DNA of 64,000 nt from Diploptera punctata (taxonomy: Eukaryota; Arthropoda; Insecta; Blattodea; Blaberidae), in NCBI GenBank assembly GCA_030220185.1, contig JASPKZ010001241.1, positions 1 to 64,000 on the forward strand, in the 5' to 3' direction. Made by a program: the position numbers and the translations under genes. The notes below the pieces were generated by a model, which had not been told where the DNA came from, ran no database searches, and saw only the letters and a list, made by a program, of their open reading frames with translations. Position 1 is the stretch's first letter. Every line of letters starts with the position of its first letter. Positions 1 through 11,040 of this stretch are shown here, one piece after another.

Positions 1-37
<37 letters not shown>

Positions 38-38
38 G

Positions 39-81
<43 letters not shown>

Positions 82-124
82 AACTACTACTACTACTACT
101 ACAACTACTACTACTACTACTACA

Positions 125-159
<35 letters not shown>

Positions 160-204
160 CTACAACTACTACTACTACTACTACAACTACTACTACTACT
201 ACTA

Positions 205-270
<66 letters not shown>

Positions 271-338
271 ACTACTACTACTAATACTACACTACTACTA
301 CTAAACTACTACTTACTACTACTACTATACTACTACTG
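1..338. repeat. (ACT)n microsatellite/minisatellite
   Basis: Trinucleotide array of ACT units with scattered ACA and CT slips. It runs off the left window edge, so its true length is unknown. Interruptions become frequent after about 265, suggesting decay at this end. Confidence 0.97.
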
Positions 339-394
339 TGTTCTGTAATTTCATTTGTAATCAATATTGTGTATATAAAGTTCTTGGTTTTATT

Positions 395-413
395 TTATTA
401 TTATTATTATTAA

Positions 414-459
<46 letters not shown>
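395..459. repeat. (ATT)n microsatellite
   Basis: Run of ATT units with one taa interruption. It lies directly at the 3' end of the minus-strand LINE remnant that follows, so it is probably that LINE's expanded tail. Confidence 0.9.
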
Positions 460-1365
460 AGCATTAGTGTTATTATTCAATCATCGAATCCGGTGAAATA
501 CCAGCTATCGCCTCCTTCCGGAAACTGAATGGCCATTCCTATCTGTCATCCACTGGTTCGGTCCGAATCCTCGATTATTCATAGCTGCTTGTACTCCCTC
601 TTAATCAAAGTCTTCCTCCGTCGTCCCTTTCTACTTCTCTCTGTTGGATACAATTCAAAATAATTTTTGGTAAACTTTCTTCTTACATTCTCTTAATATG
701 ATCTTACCATTGCAGACTTTTTCTTTTCTATTATATCTACATTATATCTGGTTCATCTTGCATTACCATAATTTATTTTATCTCTTTTTTATTCGGGATT
801 TTACAGCTGATCTTCTCAAAACATCAATTTCTGTATTTAATATTCTCTTCTTTCCTTCAGTTTGGATTTGCCAGGTTTATGAACCACATGTTAAAATGCT
901 TTGAACTATCATTTTAGATTATATACATCTGTAGTTTTCTGTTTTTTGTAAAATTTTTTATCCATCGAACAGAATGTAGAACATTTATTGCTATTTTTGT
1001 CAGTGCAATTCTATTTTTAATTTATACTGTATTATCCACTGAATTGTCTTTTTTGTCCCAAAAGATGTACATTCATTATCGGTACTTTAGTTTAATTCTT
1101 CTCCATTATCAAATTTTAAACTTACCTACTCTTCTCCTATGCATTAAATATTTACTTTTCTATACATTAATAGCATGTCCCCATTTTTCATTCTCTTCTT
1201 TAGCTTTCTTGTCATTTATTACATATAATCATGATCTTGTGCTATCTGAAAGTGGTCATCTGCAAACTCATGGGATAATTACTAATAAATATATTTTGAC
1301 CTTTTTTTTATTATATACAACTTTCCTCATTAGAGGATTGCCTCAAGGACAAAGTGATACAGGCA
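460..1365 (-). mobile_element. RTE-like LINE remnant (RT catalytic box to 3' end)
   Basis: Decayed minus-strand reverse transcriptase from a non-LTR retrotransposon. At 1254-1265 the minus strand reads FADD, the catalytic box, followed by a segment like HFQIAQDHDYM. Around 860-900 it reads like the thumb motif GSxTW. Near 520-560 it reads like the C-terminal GFGPNQWM..RN segment followed by SGRRR, close to the copy at 13.7 kb. Several stops and frameshifts break every frame. The copy is 5'-truncated just before the catalytic box and its 3' end abuts the (ATT)n tract. It matches the RTE2 subfamily at 46.8 and 58.0 kb. Clade is inferred from motif style. Confidence 0.65.
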
Positions 1366-1440
1366 GTTAATTTTCGATATTGATGAAATACATTTTGTAA
1401 ATGTATTTAAAAAATTCAAATTGTAATGAAAGTATACATA

Positions 1441-1683
1441 CTATAGAGCAGAAATTTTGTAAAGATTGCTTCTTAAAATTAAAATTGATCCTCTAACGGC
1501 AGCGATGATAATTTTATAAATATACATTCTGTCCAAATCTAAGAAATTCCAAAATTTAGCTAAGAATCCTGGTATAGTACCTCTTGCCCCAAACATCAAT
1601 GTACTAAGAGTTAATTTGATTGTATTCAATTCATAACTGTTAAACCATGATTTATCCTTGATGAAAGAGAAATTTATTATCAT
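1441..1683 (-). pseudogene. Possible retroelement C-terminal remnant
   Basis: An 80-codon minus-strand frame containing LMFGARGTIPGF and AAVRGSILILRSNLY. This resembles the segment after the RT domain in some retroelements, where a GARGTI-like strand is followed by a region ending IxR. The recognition is from memory and weak. No start, flanking RT domain or boundaries were identified. It could also be a chance frame. Confidence 0.3.
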
Positions 1684-1741
1684 TATTTTATCAGATAAAT
1701 TATATTATTAATGGTATTATTATAAGTGTTAATATTACTAT

Positions 1742-1758
1742 AATAAAAATTATTATTA

Positions 1759-1841
<83 letters not shown>

Positions 1842-1842
1842 G
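1742..1842. repeat. (ATT)n microsatellite
   Basis: Nearly pure ATT array of about 30 units, with degenerate AT-rich DNA on its left. Confidence 0.95.
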
Positions 1843-1859
1843 AGAAATAATGTATATTT

Positions 1860-2110
1860 AAAAATATGTTCTACAAGTTACTGAAGGAAGAAGACTGAAT
1901 TTATTTTTGCACGTAAAGAGAATGTCAGATGACAGGATACTTAAGATGATATTGCATTTTGAAGCGGTGGGCAAGAAAAGAAAGGGGTGCATAGGGGTTC
2001 AAGGACTGCATAGGAGTAGGATGTCGAGAGGTTTAACAAAGAATGATGCAGAGAATAAGGATATGGAGGAATAAAATTTACGTGAGTTATAGGAAAACTA
2101 CTGCATTGTA
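1860..2110 (+). mobile_element. LINE 3'-end fragment
   Basis: Plus strand reads LFLHVKRMSDDRILKMIL near 1895-1955, the typical C-terminal RT signature of RTE-like LINEs (H-V-x-R-M followed by basic residues). The G-R-R-x-x-G-R-P segment is degraded to GKKRKG. Short and 5'-truncated; coding capacity is lost. Confidence 0.5.
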
Positions 2111-2807
2111 GAGAATTCCCTAATTAAAAAATTATCATTATTAATACTAATTTGTATATCTTCCGAAATAAGTTCTCAAAAATCCATCTGGATTTGAAAC
2201 TTCCAAGGATGGAATGAGACTTAACATAGGAGCTACTAGACCATCGGAACAGTCTGTGTTTATGGAACCAATTATAAATAATTAATAATATTTAATACGT
2301 AGCGAGATGGTTTATAATGTAAAGAACAGCTTGGCTAATTTAAAGTTTTACAAGCTATGTTAAAAATAAATTTCCGTATCGTAAGAGTCCTGCCAATTAC
2401 AAGTTCAGTGACTTCGTTAATGAGATGTATATTGAAAGCGGCTTGAGAAAAGACAGGCTTTTGCCTGGAAGTAACTTGAGTTTGATGAACAATACCAGAG
2501 TCGGATATCTTGGTGCGAACCGGAAGGATAGATTGTGTGCTCATTCAACCGGAAGCAAAGATACAGAATTTCAATTCAAACAGGCTTATCAACCTAGAGC
2601 ATATGATTTCTACATCTCAATTCAGCAATATCAAAGTTAATAAAATAATCATATGAAATTATTATTTAATTATGTCAGAGATCAACAGAAAAATACTAGT
2701 TATTTACATTGAAACTAAAATTTTGCGGATGTAGTAAGCTTTTCAAAACGATTTTTATAACACAATCCTTGCTTCGTATGTAATTTTATTTCATATTTTA
2801 AAAATAT
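2111..2807. other. No recognisable feature
   Basis: AT-rich DNA. Two overlapping frames of about 70 codons at 2335-2640 lie on opposite strands and show no motif I recognise. Confidence 0.6.
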
Positions 2808-3060
2808 GCATCATCATAGTCCATTCACGTAATTAAGCCATTTGTTGATCTGTTTTGACCTCTATACGAATATCACCCAAAAGTCTTTTGAGTTGATGTC
2901 CTGGTCTTCTTCTTCCTGAAGGTTGACAGCTTAACATCTGCTTGGATATTCTGTGATCTTCCATTCGATGAACATGTTGCATCCATCTTGACTTATAAAC
3001 ATAAATTTTGTTTATTATAGGTCCCAGGTTCCAGCGAAATGTATTTATCAATTTAATTTA
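2808..3060 (-). mobile_element. LINE family F2, 3' end
   Basis: The minus strand encodes YKSRWMQHVHRMEDHRISKQ followed by a GRRRPGH segment, ending in a stop near 2833. The tail reads CTATGATGATG, a short (GAT)n 3' tail. The copies at 23.1 kb and 41.2 kb carry almost the same protein segment (QHVHRMEDHRIPKQ). Family membership is visible in the sequence; assignment to an RTE-like LINE rests on the C-terminal signature. 5'-truncated and inactive. Confidence 0.75.
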
Positions 3061-3367
3061 AAATACATGAAGAAGCCACCACGAATATGAATTAACTAGA
3101 TCTAATTGAAGAAATAAACCTGATGTTACAAGCCGTAGTTCGGAAACACACCGATTCTATTCCGGCCTTCGTTGACTAACACGTATGAACGTACTTATTA
3201 TGTATGTTCACATACTTTACATTGGTTACCTTTCCCTGTTTACTTGTAAAATTATTAAATACGTTTGCAATGGTACTTTATAATGTTAATGAAACGCCTA
3301 CAACTTAATAATAATAATAATAATAATAATAATCATAATAATAGCTTTATTATTAATAAAATGTTAA
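3061..3367. other. Unassigned DNA with short (AAT)n
   Basis: Only the AAT run at 3307-3342 is recognisable. The rest is unassigned. Confidence 0.6.
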
Positions 3368-4445
3368 TTTAAGCTGTGATGTATTATTAGGCGATAGCAA
3401 GGAGATACTAAGGGCCAACACGCAGACCCTATCGAGTAAAACTAAGAAATTGGGACTGGAATTAATAAGTATTTAATAAAACTGAATATAAGTTGACACA
3501 TATATATAATGGAAATGGACAAGTAATGACAAATGAGAGAATTTTGAAGAACTGGCTGAATTTAAATACCTAGGAATAGGAATAATAATTACAAACAGAA
3601 TGAGGTGCACAAGGAATTAAGCATAAGGAAATTCTGTAAATCCATGTTATTATGCATTACAGTGTCACTTCTAGACTCATCTTCTCTCAAAAATCGTTAT
3701 ACTGAAAATATATAAAACTGATATTCTCACGGTTATAATATATGGTTGCGAAACATGGATCCTTACTTTAAGGGAGTAGAAGATATTCCATAATTTGAGA
3801 ATAAGTTCTTAGGAAAATTTTTGAATGAAAGAAATATGAATAGATATGTGGATGGAAAATACTACTTTAACAGTAAGGCAAAACTCCATGGAGTGACAGG
3901 CTTAGAAGGCCCTTGGCATACCAGCCAGCTGCTGGCCTCACTTCCACATGTGTCAATCGCAGAGGTAGACGACATACAGTCAATGTGGGGGTGACATGTG
4001 ATCAGGATGTTGGGTCACCAAACTGTTGTAGCTAGTTTTCTCAATCTGGAGCCGCTACTTGTTGTAGCTACTCAAATTCCTCACGATGCTGGGTGGGCAC
4101 CGATCCCATACTGGTCGAAATTCCATGAGAAAATTTCTTCCCCATGGAGACCCGAACCAGCGCAATCCCTTAGTTCTGCACCACGGGATCTTCCCCATAC
4201 CACATTAGAGTGTGCTAGATGATTTTTATGGGAAATCAGATATTCGGTAAGAATTTTAGTAGGAGAACCAGAGAGAAGGCACCCAGTTGACAGGAAAAGA
4301 ATGAGGTAGGAGAATAACATTAACCATGATTTGAGGGAAGTACATTACACAGGAGATGATTGGAAAACATTAGCTCAGGATAGGAATGTATGGAGAGCTT
4401 ATGTCTCCGAGGCCATGATCTTATGGGTTCAATAGTGCCAGTGAG
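3368..4445 (+). mobile_element. LINE-E remnant, thumb to 3' end, split by a SINE
   Basis: Plus-strand copy of the commonest LINE here (LINE-E). It begins with a block also seen reverse-complemented at about 30.8 kb. It passes through a degenerate FKYLG..IITNR thumb region (3550-3610) and resumes after a SINE C insertion with the terminal region (4250-4440). The element ends at a sequence like ccagtgag, its family 3' end. Frameshifts and stops are numerous. Homologous copies lie at 9.3, 10.3, 16.7, 19.4, 30.1, 41.9 and 42.85 kb. Confidence 0.75.
3882..4225 (-). mobile_element. SINE C copy (old)
   Basis: Matches the intact SINE C at 16028-16371 along most of its length. Shared blocks include ccttggc, tgctggcctcac, gggtgacatgtg and ttccatgagaaaa. 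The tRNA-like head (right end, minus strand) is degraded. It interrupts the plus-strand LINE-E. I could not define a clean target duplication. Confidence 0.75.
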
Positions 4446-4954
4446 ATTGTTATCGAAACGTTTCATATATTTTAGCGAATACAGTACCACAATATTCGAA
4501 CATAAAAGTACATGTAATGTAGTATTCTATTTTCGGTCATTTTATAAGACCATTCAACTCTGAAATAACACATATTATGAAATAAATAATGTTACATCAT
4601 AATTTTAGTCAGCAGTAATAGGAACAGCAAAGCATTCAAATGTTACTCAATAACGAACAAGGAGATTTGTTTTAAAAAAATTCAATTAAGTTCATAGACA
4701 TAAGAAGTTAGATTCCATAAGTTTGAAAGTATTAGGTAAAGATAAGTTGATAGACATAAGAAGTTAGATTCCATAACTTTGAAAGTATTAGGTAAAGATG
4801 ATGTTTTCCATGTGTGGCTGAAACATATTCAAGTCTCCGTTAAAGGTGTCATATAATTTAATTGCTGTTGATGTTCTAATAAGCTTAAGAAAATAACCCC
4901 TGGTTCAGGGGTTGAAAGCTTGGATATTAAACATTTAGAGCTGGCTATTTATCG
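4446..4954. other. Unassigned DNA containing a 56-bp tandem duplication
   Basis: Apart from the 4688-4799 duplication, nothing recognisable was seen. Confidence 0.5.
4688..4799. repeat. 56-bp tandem duplication
   Basis: Two adjacent 56-bp units starting aagtt(c/g)atagacataag differ at only a few positions. Simple local duplication; no coding content. Confidence 0.9.
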
Positions 4955-5585
4955 TAAGTAATGCCACGAGTTATTTCCAATTTATCTAAAGGATTTGGAA
5001 ATCAAGAGTAGCACTTGTTAGGACCAATTAACGAAAGCTGTTTACTCACAAATCATTATTTAAATATAGTTATTTTATAATATCTATATATTTAATGTAA
5101 ACGGCGATGTTTGAAAACAAATGAGAAATGTTTGATTCTGCTTCTTTTGTTCATTCACTGAACTATATCATATTATTTATTTCCAAATAGGATCGCAATA
5201 TTGTAAGAATGCACCCTAGTGGAGAACAAATCACACCAAACTGTATACCGGTATTATAACGAACATTATACGTTATTAATTTTTTTAGGAAACAACTCCG
5301 TAAAATCATTATTTAAAAATACAATTATTGAACACACAATTATCAAATATGTAGTTCGAAGGAATGTGTTCATTATTTGCTATATTCAACGTACTTGTTA
5401 GAGTCAGTCACCGCAAAATAATGTTCTGACCTGTTCAGAATATTAAAAAGGAGGAACTTTCTTTAATATGATAAACAGAAGTAGATAAATATCGAGGTGA
5501 AACACGACTGTGATTGGTTGTAAAACAAAATTAATTGAAACGTGATTTGTCATTGATTCCCATTTGGGCATGAGTTAAATAGTCA
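4955..5585 (+). mobile_element. MITE-like family X, copy 1
   Basis: Starts aagtaatgccacgag and ends near gagttaaatagtc. The same order of blocks occurs at 24.2-24.9 kb (minus), 35.3-36.1 kb and 49.8-51.2 kb. Conserved blocks include the segment around gatcgcaatattgtaagaatgcaccctag (5190-5217) and gactgtgattggttgtaa (5508-5525). The first 100 bp of the family can fold back as a hairpin (clear at 35.3 kb). No protein coding seen, so probably a non-autonomous DNA element. Confidence 0.75.
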
Positions 5586-6008
5586 GCGAAAAGAATCTAA
5601 CTAATGTACGCCGGAAAATTTTAAAAATCTTATATAGTACAATTACTTTGTGAGTTTGTTTACTCCAATACCATAACGTACAGACAATATTGCTAAGGAG
5701 CAGAGTGCATTACTTCTCCGGAACAAAGTAAATTTCCTACGTGAGCTTAGTAAAGTTATCTATTTAAGACAAATGGATTTTTTACGTTCCTACCTCTTCC
5801 ATTATGAGTTGAATTGGATGCGAAGTTTCATGAACATTGTATATAACCAAATTTTCACATAATGAATTGAAATTTAGCTTACTTGTTTTCCGGTATTCTC
5901 TGCGGGAAAAAAAAAGTTGATTATTATGCATATAAAAGAGCAGTCCTAAAGCGATAAAAACATTATGCCTTCAACCAAAGTTAATAAAACACTCCAGATT
6001 TGAATTGT
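5586..6008. other. No recognisable feature
   Basis: AT-rich, apparently single-copy within this window. Confidence 0.6.
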
Positions 6009-6028
6009 TTATATATATATATATATAT
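6009..6028. repeat. (TA)n at SINE tail
   Basis: TA run directly after the 3' end of the minus-strand SINE A3. A longer TA run flanks the other side. Confidence 0.9.
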
Positions 6029-6359
6029 CCATCCATAGTAATTCTGCCCGAAGGCAGGTCCTTCATTGCAATCATAGCACTTTCATGCTATGATTTGCAG
6101 CTTTACTAGGAAATTGTAGATGTGATAGCTTCCCGTTGCTTTCCACACCGGTGAAGGATGATGATGACGATAATTATAAGGGCGATGATGATGATGGCCA
6201 TATGATTTCGGGGACTGTTTGGGCCTTAAAGTTTCCCTGACATCTGTCTTATAGGTGAGGAAAAACCCGATAAAAACTTTACCCAGAAAAACTGCTCCGA
6301 TCGGAGATCGAACCCGGGCCCGCTGTGTGACAAGGCAGGACCCTACCTCGAGACAGCGG

Positions 6360-6362
<3 letters not shown>
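6029..6362 (-). mobile_element. SINE A3 copy with LINE-type 3' end
   Basis: tRNA-derived SINE on the minus strand. The head contains a B-box-like gggttcgatctcc, then blocks shared with SINE A1 (aggcccaaac, catatggcc), then a distinct part with ccggtgtggaaagcaacggg. It ends in gcaggtc/gggcagaa sequence shared with the 3' end of the LINE at 6.5 kb. Expected to be transcribed by RNA polymerase III and mobilised by that LINE (inference). Flanked by (TA)n on both sides. Confidence 0.85.

Positions 6363-6403
<41 letters not shown>
6363..6403. repeat. (TA)n microsatellite
   Basis: Pure TA run of about 20 units abutting the SINE head. It probably marks the insertion target. Confidence 0.97.
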
Positions 6404-6405
<2 letters not shown>

Positions 6406-6489
6406 GTAAAAAGGGGAAAAATTGAAATACGTATCTGTGAAAAAAATGAGAAGCAATTTCAAAGATGATTGAGTGAAGAAAGAACAATG

Positions 6490-6745
6490 CTTGAACTCAT
6501 AAAGAAGAGCAAAATAATTGGATTGGCTACTGGCTAAGAAGAAACTGCCTGCTGACGGATGCCGTAGATGGAATGGTCAGCGAAATGGAAGTTATAGGCA
6601 GAAATACATCAGATGATAGACAATATTAAAATAAATGGTTTGTATGCAGATACAAAAAGGAAAGCTGAGTTAATGAAAGAGTGGATAATGCTGAGTTTGC
6701 AGTGAAAGACCTGCTTTTGCGCAGAACACTATGTTTGTATATGTT
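6490..6745 (+). mobile_element. LINE 3' end (SINE A3 partner)
   Basis: Plus strand encodes NWIGYWLRRNCLLTDAVDG, the C-terminal signature of an RTE-like LINE, then in another frame QMIDNIKINGLYADTKRKAE. After the stop comes gtgaaagacctgcttttgcg with cagaacact. The same 3' block terminates SINE A3 copies at 6.03, 16.4 and 39.0 kb. 5'-truncated and frameshifted. Confidence 0.75.
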
Positions 6746-7039
6746 TTGTAGTCTGTATTTAAATTTATATTATATAGTCACTTTATTTATAACATGTTTT
6801 TACGACTTTTTTCAGATATTTCTGTGCTTAGTTTGTGAGGTTCGGCGTTCTCTCCATAAAACATCCCTACCGATCGCAGTTAACACAATATGCAGTGTGA
6901 TAATACTTTCTTTAACTTTTGTCGAATATCAGAGAACCTAGACTCTTAAACCCGCCAGGAATACAAAGTTTTTTTTATCTAAGTGATTTAGTTTCAATTG
7001 TTAACTAGATGCATCTGAATTACTCAGTTAATTAGCTAA
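6746..7039. other. No recognisable feature
   Basis: AT-rich flank of the Helitron-like element. A repeated gttt motif starts inside that element. Confidence 0.5.
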
Positions 7040-7852
7040 TCTAATATATAAAAATGAATGTTTGTTTGTTTGTTTGTTGATACTTTATGCGCGGCCATAC
7101 CATTGATCCGATTGTAATGGGGCTTTTTGCAAAATGTTCAGGAGATTTTCGGGATGAACATAGGCTATAAGAGAGTTGTGATACTCAACTCGTACACCCT
7201 TAAAAATCGCCCTTTGTAGTGGAATCCGCGAAAAAAGTAGCTCTTTGGACGCTTAAATGCTTTACGCTGCCTAAACCATAACAAATACATAAAATTAATG
7301 TACACAGAATTGAATATCTCAAAAAAGCTCTACAAAACATTCTGCGACAGCATGTTTGTCTATTACGGATAACTCACAATAACCATTTTTGTCTTTCTTT
7401 GATGCCAAGAAAATCGAGACAAGTACGTAGATTCCTGTGCAAGCATAGCAAGCACATGGCGGGTATTATTTCATGGATAACTCACAATAACGAATTTTGT
7501 TTTTTAACTCATTTAGGCCTATACCAAGAAGATGGAGATAAGTAGATTCCCGGGCAACAGCGAGTAATTAGCACGGGGAATATTAAAATAATTACGATAT
7601 ACATTTACAATAATTATTTTTCATCTTACTTATTCAACTAATCATAACAAGTACATTAATTTTCGTCTTTCAGCTCATTTATGCCAAGAAGATCGGGATG
7701 AGTAGATTCCCAGACAACGTCGGGTAATCAGCACCGGTATCTAAAAAAATATAAATTTACAATTATTTTTCCTTTCACTTATTCAACTAAACGTAAAAGC
7801 ACATTGATTTTCATTTATTTAGGCATAGCAGCGCACGCCGGGTATTAGCTAG
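7040..7852 (+). mobile_element. Helitron-like element H1, full-length non-autonomous copy
   Basis: Begins TCTAATATATAAAAATG, continues with (GTTT)n, and ends cgggtattagCTAG. It sits between A (7039) and T (7853). Helitrons are known to start with TC, end with CTRR and insert between A and T. A second copy with the same ends lies at 50339-50982, and a minus-strand 5' part at 53004-53388. No Rep/helicase coding was seen. An internal block with caccttaaaaa is repeated in all copies. Confidence 0.75.
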
Positions 7853-8947
7853 TTTCTACCGAAATCAAGTTTTCGATACATGGATTACGCCATGCTGCGC
7901 AACCAATACGTCATCGCGTCTCCATTTCTTCTGTGATCTTAGTGAACAGTGCCAAATTCTCTCCTTTCCTATTACGCGCCGTGTGCTATCGCGCATACTC
8001 CCCTCTTCTAGTGAACTCTCAAATAGAGCTGTGCTTTCTAACATCAGATCATCATCTGTTTATCAATCATGGAGTCGGGTCGATATAGCTCAGAGGAGCT
8101 TGTTTGGTTTATTAGTCCCTTAAGCCAGGGTGGGGCCACAAGGACCGTGTACCCCAGCCCTTGGCTGGACTAGTGTGAATGTAATATCGTACGTATGGTT
8201 TGTTAATATTGTTTTTGTGTAGATGATCGATGATAGTATTATTTTCTTTTGTTAACTTATTTTCAATGTCAAACTATTATTTTTTTATAAATTTCATTGT
8301 TATATCTGACTGTTTTTTTGACTCGCAATAAACTTTAGTTATCTGATTTTAAATACGTCTGCCTATTGATTTAGTAGCTAGTCAATATTAGATATGAATA
8401 TAAAATTCCAAAGCTTTTTCTCAAGCGTATATGAGTTCCTCTTTCCTAAGAACTTCCACGATTATGATCTGTATAGTTTACTACATATTACATGTTTAAC
8501 AATTCATTAAGGAAAGTTGAATTAATCTTTGTCTTTTATGGGTCCGGGCAAATATATGTTAATTTGAGCAATCTATGTTTTCAACTCAAGGTATTTATCA
8601 ACAACATTGGTACGATCCAGCACCAACGCGGTGCAATTAATGGTAGCAGTCAGCGTGGTTACGCCGGCACAAGTTTATTATAAATATGGCTGATATTAAT
8701 TGAGCTGGACGATTTTTCGGGATTATTGTGGTAGGATTTTCTGGAATTTCCCTTGTAATTAAGAAATATTGTGAAATATCAAACAGGAAATTCTATCCGA
8801 CGTAAACCCGGCCCACTATATGTGAGAGGCAATGATCACATAACTTATTTACTATACTTTAAAATGAATAAATTAAAATTGCCAACTACTGAAATAGTAT
8901 CATCCACATTAGCAATGTTGTGGTACGAATAGAAATATGTCATCTAC

Positions 8948-8949
<2 letters not shown>
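7853..8949. other. Unassigned DNA
   Basis: No coding motif recognised. At about 8120-8175 a GC-richer segment can pair agccaggg..tgggg with cccc..agcccttggct as a strong hairpin. Function unknown. Confidence 0.5.
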
Positions 8950-8995
<46 letters not shown>

Positions 8996-9002
8996 TCTCT
9001 CT
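8950..9002. repeat. (CT)n microsatellite
   Basis: Polypyrimidine CT run with one tta interruption near its right end. Confidence 0.97.
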
Positions 9003-9262
9003 ATGTTATTCATTTTTAAAACCCAGAACCTTGTTACATTTTGTCAAATTTTCCCTCAAGCTGTCCATCAAATGCTGACACATTTCGTTAGCACATTTCA
9101 GTGTTAAATGTGTTACGCTGGCAGCCAATGAAAGTATTCATTCAATCACTACATGTAGCCATGCCATTAGTTATTAAGTGTCTCTCGTGTAGAAATTAAT
9201 CAAATGTCAAAAAAATGCTAATCACGCAGGCATATTTAGGCAATTTACGATATCAAATCACT

Positions 9263-9263
9263 G

Positions 9264-9295
<32 letters not shown>

Positions 9296-9318
9296 TAATA
9301 ATAATAATAGTAATAATG
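9263..9318. repeat. (AAT)n microsatellite
   Basis: AAT array with minor interruptions, close to the 3' end of the following minus-strand LINE-E. Confidence 0.93.
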
Positions 9319-9342
9319 ACAATATTATTAATAATGATATTA

Positions 9343-10022
9343 ATATACTAACTCACTGACACTATCGAACCCGTTGGTTCATGGCCGCGCGGACATAAGC
9401 TCTCCATACATCCCTATCCTGAGCTAATGTTTTACAATCATTCCCTGTATAATCTACTTATCTCAAATCATAGTTAACGTTATCCTGCCCATCGCAGTCT
9501 ATGAGACTTAACTGTTCTTATTATACGATCTGGCTTTCTATAAAGATCATGTAATTCACTGTTAAGTAGTCTTCTCCATACCCCTGTCTGTTCATCTCTC
9601 TTTGGTCCAAAAATTTTCCTAATAACTTTATTCTCAAACACTCGTACTCTCCTTTCCTTCCTTAAAGTAACAGTCCATGTTTCGCATACATATAACTGGT
9701 AGAATAATATGTTTATATATTTTCAGTTTAACGTTTTTTGAAAGGAGTTGGGACATCAAGTGTCCCTGTAATGCATAATAGCACGCATTTCCAGAATTGA
9801 GCCTATGTTTAATTTCGTTGTCCATCCCATTTCTATTTGTGATTATTGTTCCTAGGTATTTGAATTCAGCCACTTCCTCAAAATTTCCCTCATTTGTCAT
9901 TAGCTGCCCATTTCCATTATATAATGTACTTCTATGTGTGACCATAAATTTAGTTTTTTTTAATATTTACTTCCAGTCCCAATTTCTTAGTGTTACTCAA
10001 GAGTGTGTGCGTGTTGACCTTT
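9343..10022 (-). mobile_element. LINE-E remnant (thumb and C-terminus)
   Basis: The minus strand encodes VAEFKYLGTIITNRNGMDNE (9829-9888 region) and KNVKLKIYKHIILPV, the RT thumb of an RTE-like LINE. The 3' part at 9343-9640 matches the terminal block shared by all LINE-E copies. The family 3' end ctaactcactg lies near 9346 and beyond it are (AAT)n repeats. The terminal segment carries deletions relative to the 10.3 kb copy. Dead 5'-truncated copy. Confidence 0.8.
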
Positions 10023-10255
10023 AGTATGTAATATTAATATACGTATATACATCTATTAAATATATTATATTTTATAATTGTTCTTATACTTGTTAAGAGT
10101 TAAAAATCTTTTGGAGCTTGAAGTGCGTATTTACTACAATTAATGCACTACATAAAATACATTACATTCCACTATATTTTTCATTTATTTGAATCAAAGT
10201 ATCTGAGGCACTAATAAGCTGTTCAAGAAAATGGGGATTAGGATGAAGCATATCA
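10023..10255. other. No recognisable feature
   Basis: AT-rich spacer between two LINE-E copies. Confidence 0.5.
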
Positions 10256-11040
10256 ATAAATAACTAACTAACTCACTGGCTTTATCGAACCCATAGGTTA
10301 ATGGCCGCTCGAACATAAACTCTCCATACAACCCTAAACTGAGATAATGTTTTCAAATCACATCCTATATAATCTACTTCCCTCAAAATATGGATATTAT
10401 TCTCCCACCTCATTCTTGGTCTACCAACTGGGCGTTTTACCTCTTTTTTTACTACAAGAAGCTTCCATGCACCTCTTTCATCCCCCATACGTGCCAAATG
10501 TCCTGCCCATCGCAGTCTGCGAGACTTAACTGTTCTCATTATATCTGGCTTCCTATACGTATAATATAGCTCACTATTATGTAGTTTTCTCCATTCATCT
10601 GCCTGTTCATCTATTTTCTGGCCTAAAAATTGTCCTAACAACTTTATTCTCAGGGGCACGCCGTAGCGTAGTGGTTAAGGCACTGAGCTACAAGCCGGAG
10701 GTCAAGGGTTCAAGTCCCGTTAGGGCCAGGATTTTTAAACTGACCCAAACCCTCTGGCGGCACTATGGCCCTGGGTTCTACTCAGCCTCTAACGGAAATA
10801 AGTACCAGACACTTGTTCTGGGAGTAAAGGCGGCCGTCACGCAGGGCTGACAACCGGGCTGACAAAGTGCCGATTGTCTAGAAAAAAGTGGGAGCCTTAG
10901 CCTCCTACTACCCCAAGGGCCTCCGGGCCTGTTGTGGGATCACTTTACTTTTTTTTACTTTTTTACTTTATTCTCAAATACTCGTAATCTCCTTTCCTCC
11001 CTTAAAGTAAGAGTCCATGTTTCGCATCCATCACATATAA
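10256..11040 (-). mobile_element. LINE-E C-terminal copy, split by SINE B
   Basis: The minus strand keeps a 125-codon frame with RLRWAGHLARMGDERGAW and PVGRPRMRWENNI, the best preserved LINE-E C-terminus here. The 3' tail reads gttagttagtta on the minus strand, a (GTTA)n tail. A plus-strand SINE B (10653-10964) with a 12-bp target duplication splits it, and the LINE resumes to about 11040 with the thumb-end block. Confidence 0.85.
10653..10964 (+). mobile_element. SINE B copy with 12-bp target duplication
   Basis: tRNA-derived SINE starting ggggcacgccgtagcgtagt, with A-box-like tagcgtagtggt and B-box-like gggttcaagtcc, then a conserved body (ctctggcggcactatggccc). It ends in a T-rich actttactttttt tail. 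The flanks carry actttattctca at 10641-10652 and 10965-10976, a perfect 12-bp target duplication. It is younger than the LINE-E it interrupts. Confidence 0.95.

Noticed and set aside
1044..1370. 108-codon plus-strand frame
   Set aside because: Lies antisense to the RTE-like RT remnant carrying FADD.
6083..6487. 134-codon minus-strand frame with a YI repeat and a His-rich part
   Set aside because: It spans SINE A3 and (TA)n; the composition comes from the repeats.
10653..10760. Possible functional tRNA gene
   Set aside because: A and B boxes belong to the SINE B head; the cloverleaf is not closed and the same sequence recurs with the SINE body.
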